Assembly: GCF_000770305.1 (NCBI RefSeq)
Contig: NZ_JNVB01000012.1
Span: 1-64,000, forward strand
Length of the DNA: 64,000 nucleotides
Direction: 5' to 3'
DNA from: Erwinia oleae
GTDB lineage: Bacteria > Pseudomonadota > Gammaproteobacteria > Enterobacterales > Enterobacteriaceae
In this document: piece by piece, positions 10,258 through 20,689 of the stretch
How positions within the stretch are numbered: the stretch's first letter is position 1
How the letters are laid out: every line of letters begins with the position of its first letter
Made by a program: the position numbers and the translations under genes
Notes under the pieces: generated by a model
The model's input: the letters and a program-made list of their open reading frames with translations, nothing else
Told to the model about the DNA's origin: nothing
Databases searched by the model: none

Positions 10258-11133
10258 ATGAACGAAAAACTCTTCTCGCTCCCCGTTATTGAACAAATCA
10301 CGCCTTACATTTCTCAACGCCTTGTCGGCGAACTGCCGGTTATCACTATTGTTCATCCAAAGGTCCGCGCCGCAGTCACGCTTCAGGGCGCACAGCTCAT
10401 TGACTGGCAGCCCGCAGGTGAAGCCCCGGTTATCTGGCTGAGCGCAAAAACCGCCTTTGCCAACGGCAAGGCCATTCGCGGCGGCGTACCAATCTGCTGG
10501 CCCTGGTTCGGCCCTGCGGGTGAACCCGCACACGGTTTTGCCCGCAATCTGCCGTGGACGCTTTCCGCCCATGATGAAAACGAAGAGAGCGTGGTGCTGA
10601 CTTTTGTGCTGGAAAGCAGTGAACAAACAAAGAAACTGTGGCCCCACGACTTTACGCTGCTTGCCCGCTATCGCTTCAGCGATCGCTGCGAAATCGAGCT
10701 GGAAGCGCACGGCGAGTTTGAGGCAACGGCAGCGCTGCACAGCTATTTTGCCGTGGCGGATATTGCCGGCGTTGAGGTCAGCGGCCTTGGCAAGCACTAC
10801 ATTGATAAAGTCAATGGCGGTGTTGAAGGCGCGTCCGAAAACGGTAAGCAAACCTATCCGGATCGTGTCGACCGCATTCATACCCGGCCGGAAGACTGTA
10901 GCGTGATCGTTGATACGGCAGGCAGGCGCACGCTGGAGATCTATCACCACTACCACAGCGATGTGGTAACGTGGAACCCCGGCCCGGCACTGTCGTGCAG
11001 CATGGGCGATATGCCGAATGAAGGCTACAAAACGATGGTCTGCGTTGAGACGGCGCACGTTTCAACGCCGATGATCAGCGCGGCCGAAGCGCCTTCACGC
11101 CTGGCGACCACCTTTCGCATTCGTAAAGGCTGA
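10258..11133 (+). CDS. yeaD: D-hexose-6-phosphate mutarotase YeaD
   Basis: Aldose-1-epimerase-fold enzyme that interconverts the anomers of glucose-6-phosphate and related hexose phosphates. The 291-residue protein shows the family elements: an N-terminal HPKVRAAVTLQGAQLIDW strand, FANGKAIRGGVPICWPWFGP, the central HSYFAVADIAGVEV and the C-terminal VVTWNPGP with catalytic-type Glu downstream. There is no signal peptide. It is placed after the gapA terminator as in E. coli, which suits a role in glycolytic sugar phosphate supply. It converges with yeaE across a 9-base gap. Confidence 0.94.
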   Translation: MNEKLFSLPVIEQITPYISQRLVGELPVITIVHPKVRAAVTLQGAQLIDWQPAGEAPVIWLSAKTAFANGKAIRGGVPICWPWFGPAGEPAHGFARNLPWTLSAHDENEESVVLTFVLESSEQTKKLWPHDFTLLARYRFSDRCEIELEAHGEFEATAALHSYFAVADIAGVEVSGLGKHYIDKVNGGVEGASENGKQTYPDRVDRIHTRPEDCSVIVDTAGRRTLEIYHHYHSDVVTWNPGPALSCSMGDMPNEGYKTMVCVETAHVSTPMISAAEAPSRLATTFRIRKG

Positions 11134-11142
11134 TTACACGCC

Positions 11143-11994
11143 TTAAACGATATCTAACGGCAGTTTACGATCGGGTGCAGGAAAGGCCCGATCGATCGTC
11201 TCCCGCTCCGCCCTGGTCAGAGTAATATCAAGCGCAGCGGCGTTTTCCTTCACATGCTGTATTGAACCGGCCTTTGGAATTGCCATCACCCCTTCTTCAC
11301 GAATAACCCACGCAAGCAGCAGTTGCGCCACGCTTACGCCTTTTTGCTGTGCAATTTCGTTTAATTTTACGTGCGTCATCAGGTCATGCCGTAAACGACC
11401 CGCCTGCGCCAACGGACAATAGGCCATTACCGGCATCGCCCGCTCACGGCACAGCGGTAAAAGATCGTATTCAATGCCTCTGGAAGCAAGATGGTAAAGC
11501 ACCTGGTTTGCCGCGCAGGCTTCGCCGCCCCGTTCATTTAGCAGCGCCTGCATATCGTCGCTGTCAAAGTTGGAGACGCCCCAGCGCCGGATTTTACCCT
11601 GCTGCTGGAGAGTTTCCATCGCGCGAATGGTTTCATCCAGCGGCACGCCGCCGCGCCAGTGAAGAAGATAGAGATCGAGGTAATCGGTTTTCAACCTCGC
11701 CAGGCTGCGCTCGCAGGCGTTAATTGCATCACTATGGCCCGCATTCCACGGACAGACTTTTGATACCAGCCAGGCGCTGTCGCGTCTGCCCTTTAACGCC
11801 TCGCCCACTACCTCTTCCGCGCCGCCGTCAGCGTACATTTCGGCCGTATCAATGACCGTCAGCCCCAAATCGAGACCGCACTGAAGCGCGGCCACTTCGC
11901 TTTTACGCTGATGGGCATTTTCACCCATGTACCAGGTGCCCTGGCCGATAGCGGGTAGCGCCACGTCATGGGTAAAGCCGATCGTATGAGCCAT
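11143..11994 (-). CDS. yeaE: Aldo/keto reductase (methylglyoxal reductase YeaE)
   Basis: NADPH-dependent aldo/keto reductase; in E. coli YeaE contributes to methylglyoxal detoxification. The catalytic tetrad is recognisable: Asp and Tyr in DTAEMYADGGAEE, Lys in AWLVSKVCPWN and His in LYLLHWRGGVP. The cofactor end has AIPKAGSIQHVKENAAAL. Length is 283 aa (E. coli 284). GGGAGGATCC directly before the ATG is a strong ribosome binding site. Substrate assignment is by orthology only. Confidence 0.92.
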   Translation of the reverse strand: MAHTIGFTHDVALPAIGQGTWYMGENAHQRKSEVAALQCGLDLGLTVIDTAEMYADGGAEEVVGEALKGRRDSAWLVSKVCPWNAGHSDAINACERSLARLKTDYLDLYLLHWRGGVPLDETIRAMETLQQQGKIRRWGVSNFDSDDMQALLNERGGEACAANQVLYHLASRGIEYDLLPLCRERAMPVMAYCPLAQAGRLRHDLMTHVKLNEIAQQKGVSVAQLLLAWVIREEGVMAIPKAGSIQHVKENAAALDITLTRAERETIDRAFPAPDRKLPLDIV

Positions 11995-12054
11995 GGATCC
12001 TCCCGGAGATTTACTGAGTGAAAAAACAGGGCGCGGATGCCCTTTAACAGTGCA

Positions 12055-12804
12055 TCAGAAGGTGTAGCTGATGCCTGTCCATACGGTGAGCTGCGAACTC
12101 TGATCGACCATCGGGCTGTCTTTCACCTCATCGCTCAGGCGTGTATAACGACCGGACAGGGTAGCATTCCAGCTCTCATTGATGGCATAAATAGTGGTCA
12201 GTTCAAGGTAAGGATTCCAGCTATCGTCCGCATCGTAGCTGGCGAGGCCGCTGCGACGGGATTCTCGTTTAGAGACGCCATAGTAATAGTCATTCTGGTT
12301 TTCGCTGCTGTAAACCGCGCCAATACCGGGCGTAACGGAGAGTTGTCCAAACTGGAAGCGGTAGAGGTAGGCCAGATCCCAGATGTAGCCGTTGCTGTTA
12401 TCCAGTACGTCAGCCGCTACCGTGGTACGCACTGTGCCCCACTCGGCGTTATGTCGCCAGGTTGCGCCAGCCAGCGCGGTCATGTGACGATTATCGAGTT
12501 GTTTAAGCTGTTTATTGTCCGTGTCGTCAGTATCAAACTGTTGTGGGGAACCGAGTATGGTGAGTGAAAGCTGATTCTCCTGATCTTTCCACAAATAGTA
12601 ACCCGCCTGGAAACCATGAATATAGAAACTGTCGCCATCATAGTTGATCAGCGGCAGTGGCAAATAACGGCTGTCTCCCCCTTTATACGGGCTTTCGCTG
12701 TAGATTACGGAGGCTCCAAGGCTGACCGGCTCGGCCTGCACAGCGCTGGCAGCGAAACCCGTTGAGAAAAGAACGGTCAGGGCGCTAAGTTTGAAATAGT
12801 TCAC
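12055..12804 (-). CDS. mipA: MltA-interacting outer membrane protein MipA/OmpV
   Basis: Outer-membrane beta-barrel of the MipA/OmpV family; in E. coli MipA scaffolds the transglycosylase MltA with PBP1B. An N-terminal signal peptide ends near SAVQAEPVSLG, and the C-terminus finishes with the barrel signature ending in Phe (GISYTF). The family block of SENQNDYYYGVSKRES with RSGL is clear. Start codon: GTG at 12804 gives a standard signal peptide; a TTG nine codons upstream is possible. The spacing to a GGA-type site is loose, so the start is uncertain. Length is 249 aa (E. coli 248). Confidence 0.88.
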   Translation of the reverse strand: MNYFKLSALTVLFSTGFAASAVQAEPVSLGASVIYSESPYKGGDSRYLPLPLINYDGDSFYIHGFQAGYYLWKDQENQLSLTILGSPQQFDTDDTDNKQLKQLDNRHMTALAGATWRHNAEWGTVRTTVAADVLDNSNGYIWDLAYLYRFQFGQLSVTPGIGAVYSSENQNDYYYGVSKRESRRSGLASYDADDSWNPYLELTTIYAINESWNATLSGRYTRLSDEVKDSPMVDQSSQLTVWTGISYTF

Positions 12805-13126
12805 AATTAATTCATTCCATAAATATAACAATCAGACAGGCCAGTTTTACTGCCGCTGGCGGTAAGGTTAAATCTTTACATGTTTCGTCGCATTTAGCAT
12901 CAGCTGCTGCAAGGATAATCGCTGCAAAGCCTTTTTTACAATTTTCCCGCAGCCCGCGTCAGTCAAGGTTGTCCCTTTGCAGGAATTTAACTTTGTTATT
13001 GAAATTGCATATGAAATAGCCAGTAACTCAGGAAATTTCTTAAATGCCATCTACGCTTAAATGAATGACCTCAGGTTTTGATGAGCAGAGTAACTCTCAG
13101 ATTTGTGTTTCCGATAATAAGTCAGG
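12805..13126. other. AT-rich intergenic region between mipA and yeaG promoter
   Basis: About 320 bases that separate divergent mipA and yeaG. Short open frames on the minus strand show no recognisable family or ribosome binding site and I do not call them. The only element I can name lies just to the right (sigma-54-type promoter). Confidence 0.5.
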
Positions 13127-13143
13127 TTGGCATAAGGGTTGCT
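13127..13143 (+). promoter_or_regulatory. Sigma-54-type promoter of yeaGH
   Basis: TTGGCATAAGGGTTGCT fits the -24/-12 consensus, with the invariant GG and GC dinucleotides exactly 10 bases apart. It lies 84 bases before the yeaG ATG. E. coli yeaGH is known to be induced under nitrogen limitation through sigma-54 and NtrC. I see no clear NtrC enhancer in the upstream 200 bases. Confidence 0.75.
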
Positions 13144-13226
13144 GTACTCTTTTATAAGTTCCTTCAGGGGCTCGCATAACTTAGGCTCCTGGTACCTGTG
13201 CTATAAACGAAAGGACGGGCATCGCC

Positions 13227-15161
13227 ATGAATATATTCGATCATTATCGTCAGCGTTATGAGGCTGCCAAGGACGAAGAGTTCACATTACAGGAATTTCT
13301 TACTATCTGTCGGCAGGACCGTAGTGCCTACGCCAATGCGGCAGAACGACTGTTAATGGCTATTGGCGAGCCGGTTATGGTCGACACAGCGCTGGAGCCT
13401 CGCCTTTCCCGCCTCTTCTCCAATCGTGTTATCGGGCGCTATCCTGCCTTTGAAGAATTTTACGGTATGGAAGAGGCGATTGAGCAGATTGTCTCTTACC
13501 TGAAACATGCTGCGCAGGGGCTGGAAGAGAAGAAACAGATCCTTTATCTGCTCGGCCCGGTTGGCGGCGGTAAATCCTCGCTGGCCGAGCGTCTCAAATC
13601 GTTGATGCAGCGCGTACCGATTTATGTGTTGAGCGCGGACGGCGAGCGCAGTCCGGTCAACGATCATCCGCTCTGTCTGTTTAACCCGCAGGAAGACGCG
13701 AATATTCTTGAGAAAGAGTACGGCGTGCCGCGCCGTTACCTGGGCACGATTATGTCGCCCTGGGCAGCGAAACGCCTGCACGATTTTGGTGGTGATATCT
13801 CCCGCTTTAAAGTGGTGAAAGTATGGCCTTCCATCCTGGAACAGCTTGCTATCGCGAAAACAGAACCGGGCGATGAAAACAATCAGGACATCTCTGCGCT
13901 GGTAGGGAAAGTTGATATCCGTAAGCTGGAGAATCATGCGCAGAACGATCCCGATGCCTACGGCTATTCGGGCGCGTTGTGTCGGGCAAACCAGGGCGTG
14001 ATGGAATTTGTCGAGATGTTTAAGGCGCCCATCAAGGTGCTGCATCCGCTGCTGACCGCCACGCAGGAAGGGAACTACAACGGGACGGAAGGTATCTCTG
14101 CCCTGCCGTTTAACGGCATCATACTGGCGCACTCCAACGAATCCGAGTGGGTGACTTTCCGCAACAATAAGAACAACGAAGCCTTCCTTGACCGCGTCTA
14201 TATCGTCAAGGTGCCTTATTGCCTGCGCGTGTCGGAAGAGATCAAGATTTACGATAAACTGCTTAACCACAGCGAGTTGACGCATGCACCATGCGCGCCC
14301 GGCACGCTGGAAACCCTGGCTCGATTTACTATCCTGTCGCGTCTTAAGGAGCCGGAAAACTCCAGCACCTACTCAAAAATGCGCGTTTACGACGGCGAAA
14401 GCCTGAAGGATACCGATCCCAAGGCAAAATCCTATCAGGAGTACCGCGACTACGCGGGCGTGGACGAAGGCATGAACGGCCTCTCGACCCGATTCGCGTT
14501 TAAAATTCTGTCGCGGGTATTTAACTTCGATCATACCGAAGTGGCCGCCAACCCGGTGCATCTCTTCTATGTGCTTGAACGGCAAATCGAGCGCGAACAG
14601 TTCCCGCAGGATCTGGCGGAAAAATACCTGGAGCACCTGAAAGGCTATCTGATCCCGAAATACGCCGAGTTTATCGGAAAAGAGATCCAGACCGCCTATC
14701 TTGAATCCTATTCCGAATACGGTCAGAACATTTTCGACCGCTACGTGACCTATGCGGACTTCTGGATTCAGGACCAGGAGTATCGCGACCCGGACACCGG
14801 CCAGCTTTTCGATCGTGAATCGCTTAACGCTGAACTGGAAAAAATTGAGAAGCCCGCCGGGATCAGTAATCCGAAAGACTTCCGTAATGAAATTGTCAAT
14901 TTTGTGCTGCGGGCACGCGCGCATAATAGCGGACGTAATCCCAACTGGACCAGCTACGAAAAACTACGCACGGTTATTGAGAAGAAAATGTTCTCTAATA
15001 CCGAAGAGCTGCTGCCGGTTATTTCGTTTAACACCAAAACGTCAACCGATGAGCAGAAAAAACATGATGACTTTGTCGACCGCATGATGGAAAAAGGCTA
15101 TACGCGCAAACAGGTTCGCCTGCTGTGTGAATGGTATTTGCGCGTCAGAAAATCGTCGTGA
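13227..15161 (+). CDS. yeaG: PrkA-type serine protein kinase YeaG
   Basis: Stress and starvation-associated serine kinase with an N-terminal AAA-type domain. The P-loop is LLGPVGGGKSSLAERL near residues 110-125, followed by the PrkA signature regions (RRYLGTIMSPWAAKRLHDFGGD, IILAHSNESEWVTF). Length is 644 aa, equal to E. coli YeaG. It has an AAGGA site before the ATG and is followed after 66 bases by yeaH, with which it forms a two-gene stress operon. A sigma-54-type promoter lies upstream. Confidence 0.96.
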   Translation: MNIFDHYRQRYEAAKDEEFTLQEFLTICRQDRSAYANAAERLLMAIGEPVMVDTALEPRLSRLFSNRVIGRYPAFEEFYGMEEAIEQIVSYLKHAAQGLEEKKQILYLLGPVGGGKSSLAERLKSLMQRVPIYVLSADGERSPVNDHPLCLFNPQEDANILEKEYGVPRRYLGTIMSPWAAKRLHDFGGDISRFKVVKVWPSILEQLAIAKTEPGDENNQDISALVGKVDIRKLENHAQNDPDAYGYSGALCRANQGVMEFVEMFKAPIKVLHPLLTATQEGNYNGTEGISALPFNGIILAHSNESEWVTFRNNKNNEAFLDRVYIVKVPYCLRVSEEIKIYDKLLNHSELTHAPCAPGTLETLARFTILSRLKEPENSSTYSKMRVYDGESLKDTDPKAKSYQEYRDYAGVDEGMNGLSTRFAFKILSRVFNFDHTEVAANPVHLFYVLERQIEREQFPQDLAEKYLEHLKGYLIPKYAEFIGKEIQTAYLESYSEYGQNIFDRYVTYADFWIQDQEYRDPDTGQLFDRESLNAELEKIEKPAGISNPKDFRNEIVNFVLRARAHNSGRNPNWTSYEKLRTVIEKKMFSNTEELLPVISFNTKTSTDEQKKHDDFVDRMMEKGYTRKQVRLLCEWYLRVRKSS

Positions 15162-15227
15162 TAGTGGCATTCATGCTCACGAGCCAGATATCGTCTGGCT
15201 CGGTTTGCAACGTTGTGTGGGGGATCT

Positions 15228-16508
15228 ATGGCCTATTTTATCGATCGGCGTCTCAACGGCAAAAATAAAAGCGCGGTTAATCGCCAGCGCTTTTTGCGCC
15301 GCTACAAGTCGCAAATCAAGCAGTCGATTTCCGAGGCCATTAATAAGCGTTCGGTAACCGATACTGAAAGTGGTGAATCCGTTTCCATCCCGATTGATGA
15401 TATCAATGAGCCCATCTTTCATCAGGGACGCGGCGGTCAGCGTCACCGTGTCCATCCGGGCAACGATCACTTTGTACAAAACGATCGTGTGGAGCGGCCT
15501 CAGGGCGGTGGCGGCAGCGGCGGAAGCGGTCAGGGTAATGCGAGCCAGGACGGCGAAGGCCAGGACGAATTCGTCTTTAATATCTCAAAAGATGAGTATC
15601 TCGATCTGTTATTCGAAGATCTGGCACTGCCTAATCTGAAGAAAAATCAGCATCGTCAGCTCAATCAATACAAAGTCCATCGCGCCGGCTACACCTCAAA
15701 CGGCGTGCCGGCCAACATCAGCGTGGTTCGCTCGCTGCAAAATTCGCTGGCGCGACGTACGGCGATGACCGCGGGCAAGCGAAGAATGCTCGGTGAACTT
15801 GAAGAAGCGCTGGCGGACGTTGAAAAGAGCGAACCGGCACAGCTTCTCGAAGAGGAGCGCCTGCGTAAAGAGATTGCCGAACTGCGCGCGCGCATTAAAC
15901 GCGTGCCCTTCATCGACACCTTCGACCTGCGTTATAAAAATTTCGAAAAACGCCCGGAGCCGTCAAGCCAGGCGGTGATGTTTTGTCTGATGGACGTTTC
16001 CGGCTCGATGGATCAGGCCACGAAGGATATGGCGAAACGGTTTTATATTCTGCTCTACCTGTTTCTCAGCCGTACCTACAAAAATGTGGATGTGGTCTAT
16101 ATTCGCCATCACACGCAGGCGAAAGAGGTCGACGAGCAGGAGTTTTTCTACTCGCAGGAAACCGGCGGCACTATTGTCTCCAGCGCCCTGAAGCTGATGG
16201 ATGAGGTGGTTAAAGAGCGCTACGATCCGGCTCAGTGGAATATTTATGCCGCACAGGCTTCTGATGGCGATAACTGGGCGGACGATTCGCCGCTTTGCCA
16301 TGAGATCCTGACAAAAAACATTCTGCCGGTGGTGCGCTATTACAGTTATATTGAGATCACCCGTCGCGCGCATCAGACGCTCTGGCGGGAATATGAACAT
16401 CTTCAGGCGGTATTTGATAACTTTGCCATTCAGCACATCCGTGAGCCGGAGGACATCTATCCGGTGTTTCGGGAACTGTTTCATAAGCAGGCCGAAGAGA
16501 GTTATTGA
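15228..16508 (+). CDS. yeaH: DUF444 family protein YeaH
   Basis: Partner of the YeaG kinase; a VWA-like DUF444 protein. The 426 residues begin [27 protein letters not shown]; a Gly/Ser-rich low-complexity linker follows (about residues 89-105), then [23 protein letters not shown], and the C-terminal half has the MIDAS-like [11 protein letters not shown] and [19 protein letters not shown] before ATG 15228 decides the start over a codon 15 bases earlier. In other bacteria the kinase, a DUF444 protein and a SpoVR protein (here ycgB, elsewhere in the window) are functionally linked. Confidence 0.95.
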   Translation: MAYFIDRRLNGKNKSAVNRQRFLRRYKSQIKQSISEAINKRSVTDTESGESVSIPIDDINEPIFHQGRGGQRHRVHPGNDHFVQNDRVERPQGGGGSGGSGQGNASQDGEGQDEFVFNISKDEYLDLLFEDLALPNLKKNQHRQLNQYKVHRAGYTSNGVPANISVVRSLQNSLARRTAMTAGKRRMLGELEEALADVEKSEPAQLLEEERLRKEIAELRARIKRVPFIDTFDLRYKNFEKRPEPSSQAVMFCLMDVSGSMDQATKDMAKRFYILLYLFLSRTYKNVDVVYIRHHTQAKEVDEQEFFYSQETGGTIVSSALKLMDEVVKERYDPAQWNIYAAQASDGDNWADDSPLCHEILTKNILPVVRYYSYIEITRRAHQTLWREYEHLQAVFDNFAIQHIREPEDIYPVFRELFHKQAEESY

Positions 16509-16517
16509 CGGTTCATT

Positions 16518-16543
16518 GCAGCCAGTGAATTCAGGCTGGCTGC
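16518..16543 (+). terminator. Hairpin after yeaH
   Basis: Perfect inverted repeat GCAGCCAG / CTGGCTGC with a 10-base loop, 9 bases after the yeaH stop. It is followed by a T-containing but interrupted stretch, so it is a moderate terminator candidate. Confidence 0.5.
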
Positions 16544-16788
16544 CCTCCTTATTTTATCGTCGAGCGCAAAAAACAGCGGTGCCGCCTGTTTTTGGCAATC
16601 AATCCTTTAAATAACGTACTATTCCTTGCTCCCCGCCGCCTTTTAACGCTGCCTTCTGCGTGCTACTTTATTTTATAAACACAAAACTTCACTGAATCGT
16701 CAACAAGATGCGTTACTCTTTTGACATTCGGCGCACTTTTACCCCACACTGACATAATCTGCCGTTAATCCTACAGGAGTGAAGCACT

Positions 16789-18516
16789 TTGGAAGCCAGC
16801 GCAATTTATAGTTTGTTCATTATCGGTTCCGTGCTGGTAGCCGCGAGTATCTTACTCAGTTCTTTTTCTTCCCGGCTTGGCATCCCGATTCTGGTTATCT
16901 TCCTTTTTCTTGGCATGCTGGCAGGCAGCGATGGCATTGGCGGCATCGCCTTTGATAACTATCCTGCGGCCTATCTGATCAGTAACCTGGCGCTGGCAGT
17001 GATCCTGCTTGACGGTGGTATGCGCACACAGGCCAGCTCATTCAAAGTGGCGCTTGGCCCGGCGCTCTCACTGGCAACGGTCGGCGTACTGATTACCGCA
17101 GGATTAACCGGCATGGCTGCGGCCTGGCTGTTCAACCTCGATATGATTGAAGGCTTTCTGGTCGGCGCCATTATTGGTTCAACCGATGCGGCAGCGGTCT
17201 TCTCGCTGCTGGGCGGCAAAGGACTGAATGAACGCGTCAGCGCCACGCTGGAAATTGAATCCGGCAGTAACGATCCGATGGCGGTATTTCTCACTATTAC
17301 GCTGATTGAGATGATCCAGCAGGGCCAGACCGGCCTGAGCGGGATGTTCGTTGTGCATCTGATCCAGCAGTTTGGCCTCGGCATCGTGCTCGGCCTCGGC
17401 GGCGGCTGGGCGCTCCAGCAGTTAATTAATCGTGTTCCCCTGCCGGGCGGCCTCTATCCGCTGCTGGCGCTGAGCGGCGGTATTCTGGTCTTCGCCCTGA
17501 CAACCGTTCTGGAAGGCAGTGGCATCCTGGCCGTTTACCTGTGCGGTTTTCTGTTGGGCAACTCGCCTGTTCGCAGCCGTCACGGTATTTTGCAAACCTT
17601 TGACGGCATGGCGTGGCTGAGCCAGATAGGCATGTTCCTGGTGCTTGGGCTGCTGGTTAATCCCAGCGATTTGTGGAACATTGCGCTGCCAGCAATGCTG
17701 CTGTCGCTGTGGCTGATTTTGATTGCGCGACCGCTGTCGATTATGGTCGGCCTGCTGCCTTTCCGCGGCTTTACCACCCGTGAGCGCTGGTTTATCAGTT
17801 GGGTAGGCCTGCGCGGCGCGGTGCCGATTATTCTTGCGGTATTCCCGATGATGGCGGGCATTGCGCACGCCTCGCTGTTCTTTAATATTGCTTTCTTTGT
17901 GGTGCTGGTGTCGCTGATGGTTCAGGGTACCTCACTGGGCTTTGCGGCCCGCAAGGCGAAAGTGGTGGTGCCACCCACCGCGTCGCCCGTCTCTCGTGTG
18001 GGTCTGGACATTCACCCGGAAAACCCGTGGGAGCAGTTTGTTTACCAGCTTGGCGCCGATAAATGGTGCGTCGGCGCCGCCCTGCGCGATCTGAAAATGC
18101 CGCGCGAAACGCGCATTGCCGCCCTGTTTCGCGATAATCTGCTGCTGCATCCAACCGGTAATACGCGTCTCAAAGAGGGCGACGTGCTCTGCATTATCGG
18201 ACGCGAACGCGATTTGCCCGCGTTAGGCAAGTTATTCAGCCAGTCGCCGCCGGTTGCCCTCGATCAACGTTTTTTCGGCGATTTTATTCTTCAGGCAGAT
18301 GCGCGCCTGCATGACGTTTCTGAGATTTACGGCATCGAGCTTGAAGAAGGATTTAACGACCGACAAACGCTGGGTCAGCTGGTGGCAGGTATGATTGGCG
18401 GCGCGCCAGTGGTAGGCGATCAGGTGGAATGGAAAAATATGATTTGGACCGTTGCTGAAAAAGAAGACAATGAAATTGTCAAAATTGGCGTGCGCGTGGC
18501 TGAAGAGAAGGAATAA
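16789..18516 (+). CDS. cvrA: K+/H+ antiporter CvrA (NhaP2)
   Basis: CPA1-type cation/proton antiporter of the inner membrane. About twelve hydrophobic segments span residues 5-390; the conserved [12 protein letters not shown] and [12 protein letters not shown] motifs carry the acidic residues of this family. A cytoplasmic TrkA-C-like domain (about 405-485) and a CorC/HlyC-type end follow. The start is TTG, preceded by CAGGAGTGAAG, at the position matching the E. coli start. Length is 575 aa (E. coli 578). In E. coli it neighbours dadX; here three other genes are interposed. Confidence 0.94.
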   Translation: MEASAIYSLFIIGSVLVAASILLSSFSSRLGIPILVIFLFLGMLAGSDGIGGIAFDNYPAAYLISNLALAVILLDGGMRTQASSFKVALGPALSLATVGVLITAGLTGMAAAWLFNLDMIEGFLVGAIIGSTDAAAVFSLLGGKGLNERVSATLEIESGSNDPMAVFLTITLIEMIQQGQTGLSGMFVVHLIQQFGLGIVLGLGGGWALQQLINRVPLPGGLYPLLALSGGILVFALTTVLEGSGILAVYLCGFLLGNSPVRSRHGILQTFDGMAWLSQIGMFLVLGLLVNPSDLWNIALPAMLLSLWLILIARPLSIMVGLLPFRGFTTRERWFISWVGLRGAVPIILAVFPMMAGIAHASLFFNIAFFVVLVSLMVQGTSLGFAARKAKVVVPPTASPVSRVGLDIHPENPWEQFVYQLGADKWCVGAALRDLKMPRETRIAALFRDNLLLHPTGNTRLKEGDVLCIIGRERDLPALGKLFSQSPPVALDQRFFGDFILQADARLHDVSEIYGIELEEGFNDRQTLGQLVAGMIGGAPVVGDQVEWKNMIWTVAEKEDNEIVKIGVRVAEEKE

Positions 18517-18594
18517 TCCTGGCCCCCGCGCCTTGTATTTCTGTGCATTGACGACCAGGCTTAGAGAACTTGTTAGTTCTGAAGGGAGAATATC

Positions 18595-18828
18595 ATGGGT
18601 CATGTCGTAAAGATTGGTCGCTATGAAATCATCGATGCAGAGATGGACGCACAGAATGTCGATACGGTCAGCATTCCCTGCAACACCAATCCTGGCCTGA
18701 GCTATCAGCTCGACGGATGGGACGACCAGACCAGCGTTCCCGCCTGGATTGACGGCGAACCTGTTGATCTTGCAATCGATCATTACGATAAACAGCAGGA
18801 CCGCTGGGTGTTAAAAAAACCAGCTTGA
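18595..18828 (+). CDS. yebV: DUF1480 family protein YebV
   Basis: Small (77 aa) cytoplasmic protein of unknown function. The family pattern is visible: VKIGRYEIIDAEMDA, a central LDGWDDQTSVPAWIDGE and a C-terminal HYDKQQDRWVL. GAAGGGAGAATATC gives a good ribosome binding site. In E. coli yebV lies after yebU, near yebT; here it has moved beside cvrA. It is closed by a strong terminator. Confidence 0.85.
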   Translation: MGHVVKIGRYEIIDAEMDAQNVDTVSIPCNTNPGLSYQLDGWDDQTSVPAWIDGEPVDLAIDHYDKQQDRWVLKKPA

Positions 18829-18835
18829 TTACCGC

Positions 18836-18863
18836 CGCCGCGATTATTCGCGGCGTTTTTTTT
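18836..18863 (+). terminator. Intrinsic terminator of yebV
   Basis: CGCCGCG-attatt-CGCGGCG followed by eight T, directly after the yebV stop. Confidence 0.9.
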
Positions 18864-19207
18864 GCCTCTGCTTTAATCTTTTTCACATAAATACAGAATT
18901 ATCCTGATTTTCCGCTTCGCTTATTTCATATAGATGCCTGATATCTGAATATAAAAATAAGACTGTTTTTAGGAATAACCCGTATTAACTCACGGTAATA
19001 ACTCCTGCATACTCATCTCGCTACAGGGATGAAGCCGCATAAAATATTTCTGTCATATGTTTTAATTATTGTAGATGTTAAACATCGCGGAAAGTAATAA
19101 GAATTAATTAATTGAAGATAAAGGAATAAACTTCAATACCCATACTCCTGAACGCATGCTTGATCTTCGTCAGGTCACTCATTCCTCACTCAAAGAGAGC
19201 AGGCATT
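18864..19207 (+). other. Long AT-rich leader/promoter region of the sugar transferase gene
   Basis: About 340 bases with no gene I can support. It contains the RcsAB-like box at 18970-18983. I do not see an ops/JUMPstart element. Its AT-richness contrasts with the flanking coding DNA. Confidence 0.5.
18970..18983 (+). promoter_or_regulatory. RcsAB-like box upstream of the sugar transferase gene
   Basis: TAGGAATAACCCGT matches the RcsAB consensus TRVGAAWAWTSYGM at 12 of 14 positions, with mismatches at positions 10 and 14. It is 224 bases before the gene's ATG. RcsAB boxes control exopolysaccharide loci in Erwinia, Pantoea and E. coli; binding here is inferred. Confidence 0.55.
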
Positions 19208-20674
19208 ATGGCAAGTACCTTGGTTTTAAATAACCGCAGCCGTACATTTAGCGGTACGCGGAAAAACATTATTGCAAAAGTCGCACTCAGTCTTTCAGAT
19301 TTAATTTCTATTAACCTGGCGCTATTTTTATCCGCCGCAACCGTACGGGCTATTTGGGGAAATCTGGATGTTTTTATTCCCCCACAGGAAGTACAGGTGC
19401 GCTTTATTGCGCAGTTTGTCATGTCGGTAGTGTGCACCGCCTGGTTCTGGATGCGGCTGCGCCATTACACCTACCGCAAGCCATTCTGGTTTGAATTAAA
19501 AGAAATTATTAAAACGCTGGTGATATTTTCGCTGCTGGATCTGGCGCTCATTGCCTTCTCCAAATGGGATTTTTCACGCATGCTGTGGAGCTTCACCTGG
19601 GTCTATGCGCTGATTCTGGTTCCGCTGCTGCGCGCCAGCGTTAAGCAGGCGATCATGAAAGCAGGCCAGTGGCAGAAGCAGACCATTATTATCGGTTCGG
19701 GTAAAAATGCGCGTGAAGCCTATGCTGCGCTGCAAAGCGAAGAGATCCTCGGCTATGAAGTGAAAGCCTTCGTCGCTTCCAACGGACACGGCGGCGCCGA
19801 GCATCTTAATGGCGTACCGGTTATCACAGCGAAAGATATCGTATGGGATACGGTCGATCTGGAGAACACGCAGTTCATCGTGGCGATGGAGTATGAGCAG
19901 CAGACGATGCGCGATCAGTGGCTTAAACTGCTGTCGAAGAAGAAATGTCGCTCAGTATCCGTGATCCCTACCCTGCGCGGCGTGCCGCTTTACGGTACGG
20001 ATATGTCTTATATCTTCAGCCATGAGGTAATGATCCTTCGCGTCAGCAATAATCTGGCGAAGCGTTCGTCACGCTTCCTGAAACGCACCTTCGACGTGGT
20101 GGTTGCGTCAATGCTGCTGCTGTTCCTGGCACCGGCTTTTGGCCTGATCTGCTGGATGGTCGGTCGTGATGGCGGTAACAAAATTTACGGTCATGAACGT
20201 GTGGGTCAGGACGGCAAGAAATTTAAATGCCTGAAATTCCGTTCGATGGTAACCAACTCGCAGGAAGTGCTGGCTGAACTGCTCGCCACCAGCGAAGAGG
20301 CGCGCGCAGAGTGGGATAAAGACTTTAAGCTGAAGAACGATCCACGCGTTACGAAAATCGGCGCATTCCTGCGCAAGACCAGCCTTGATGAGCTGCCGCA
20401 GTTGTGGAACGTGATCCGTGGTGAAATGAGCCTGGTAGGGCCACGTCCGGTAATCGAAGCGGAACTGGAGCGTTATGCCGGCGATGTTGACTATTACCTG
20501 ATGGCCAAACCGGGTATGACCGGTCTCTGGCAGGTGAGCGGACGTAACGATATCGATTACGACACCCGCGTCTACTTCGACTCCTGGTATGTTAAAAACT
20601 GGGCGCTGTGGACAGACATCGCCATCCTGTTTAAAACCGCAGGCGTTGTACTGCGTCGTGACGGTGCTTACTAA
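19208..20674 (+). CDS. Undecaprenyl-phosphate galactose/hexose-1-P transferase (WbaP/AmsG-like)
   Basis: Polyprenyl-phosphate hexose-1-phosphate transferase that starts assembly of a lipid-linked repeat unit for exopolysaccharide or O-antigen. There are four to five N-terminal membrane segments (about residues 20-155), a Rossmann-like middle (about 160-260), then a further membrane stretch and the catalytic PGT domain: [45 protein letters not shown] and [14 protein letters not shown]. The C-terminus RRDGAY is typical of WbaP, AmsG and CpsA. GAGAGCAGG before ATG 19208 sets the start, giving 488 aa. No glycosyltransferase, Wzx/Wzy or export gene lies nearby, so it is an orphan. Sugar specificity is not readable. 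Confidence 0.88.
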   Translation: MASTLVLNNRSRTFSGTRKNIIAKVALSLSDLISINLALFLSAATVRAIWGNLDVFIPPQEVQVRFIAQFVMSVVCTAWFWMRLRHYTYRKPFWFELKEIIKTLVIFSLLDLALIAFSKWDFSRMLWSFTWVYALILVPLLRASVKQAIMKAGQWQKQTIIIGSGKNAREAYAALQSEEILGYEVKAFVASNGHGGAEHLNGVPVITAKDIVWDTVDLENTQFIVAMEYEQQTMRDQWLKLLSKKKCRSVSVIPTLRGVPLYGTDMSYIFSHEVMILRVSNNLAKRSSRFLKRTFDVVVASMLLLFLAPAFGLICWMVGRDGGNKIYGHERVGQDGKKFKCLKFRSMVTNSQEVLAELLATSEEARAEWDKDFKLKNDPRVTKIGAFLRKTSLDELPQLWNVIRGEMSLVGPRPVIEAELERYAGDVDYYLMAKPGMTGLWQVSGRNDIDYDTRVYFDSWYVKNWALWTDIAILFKTAGVVLRRDGAY

Positions 20675-20689
20675 GTCGCCTGCATAAAC

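Noticed and set aside
12868-13050. 60-codon minus-strand frame in the mipA-yeaG gap
   Set aside because: No ribosome binding site, no family and AT-rich intergenic composition.
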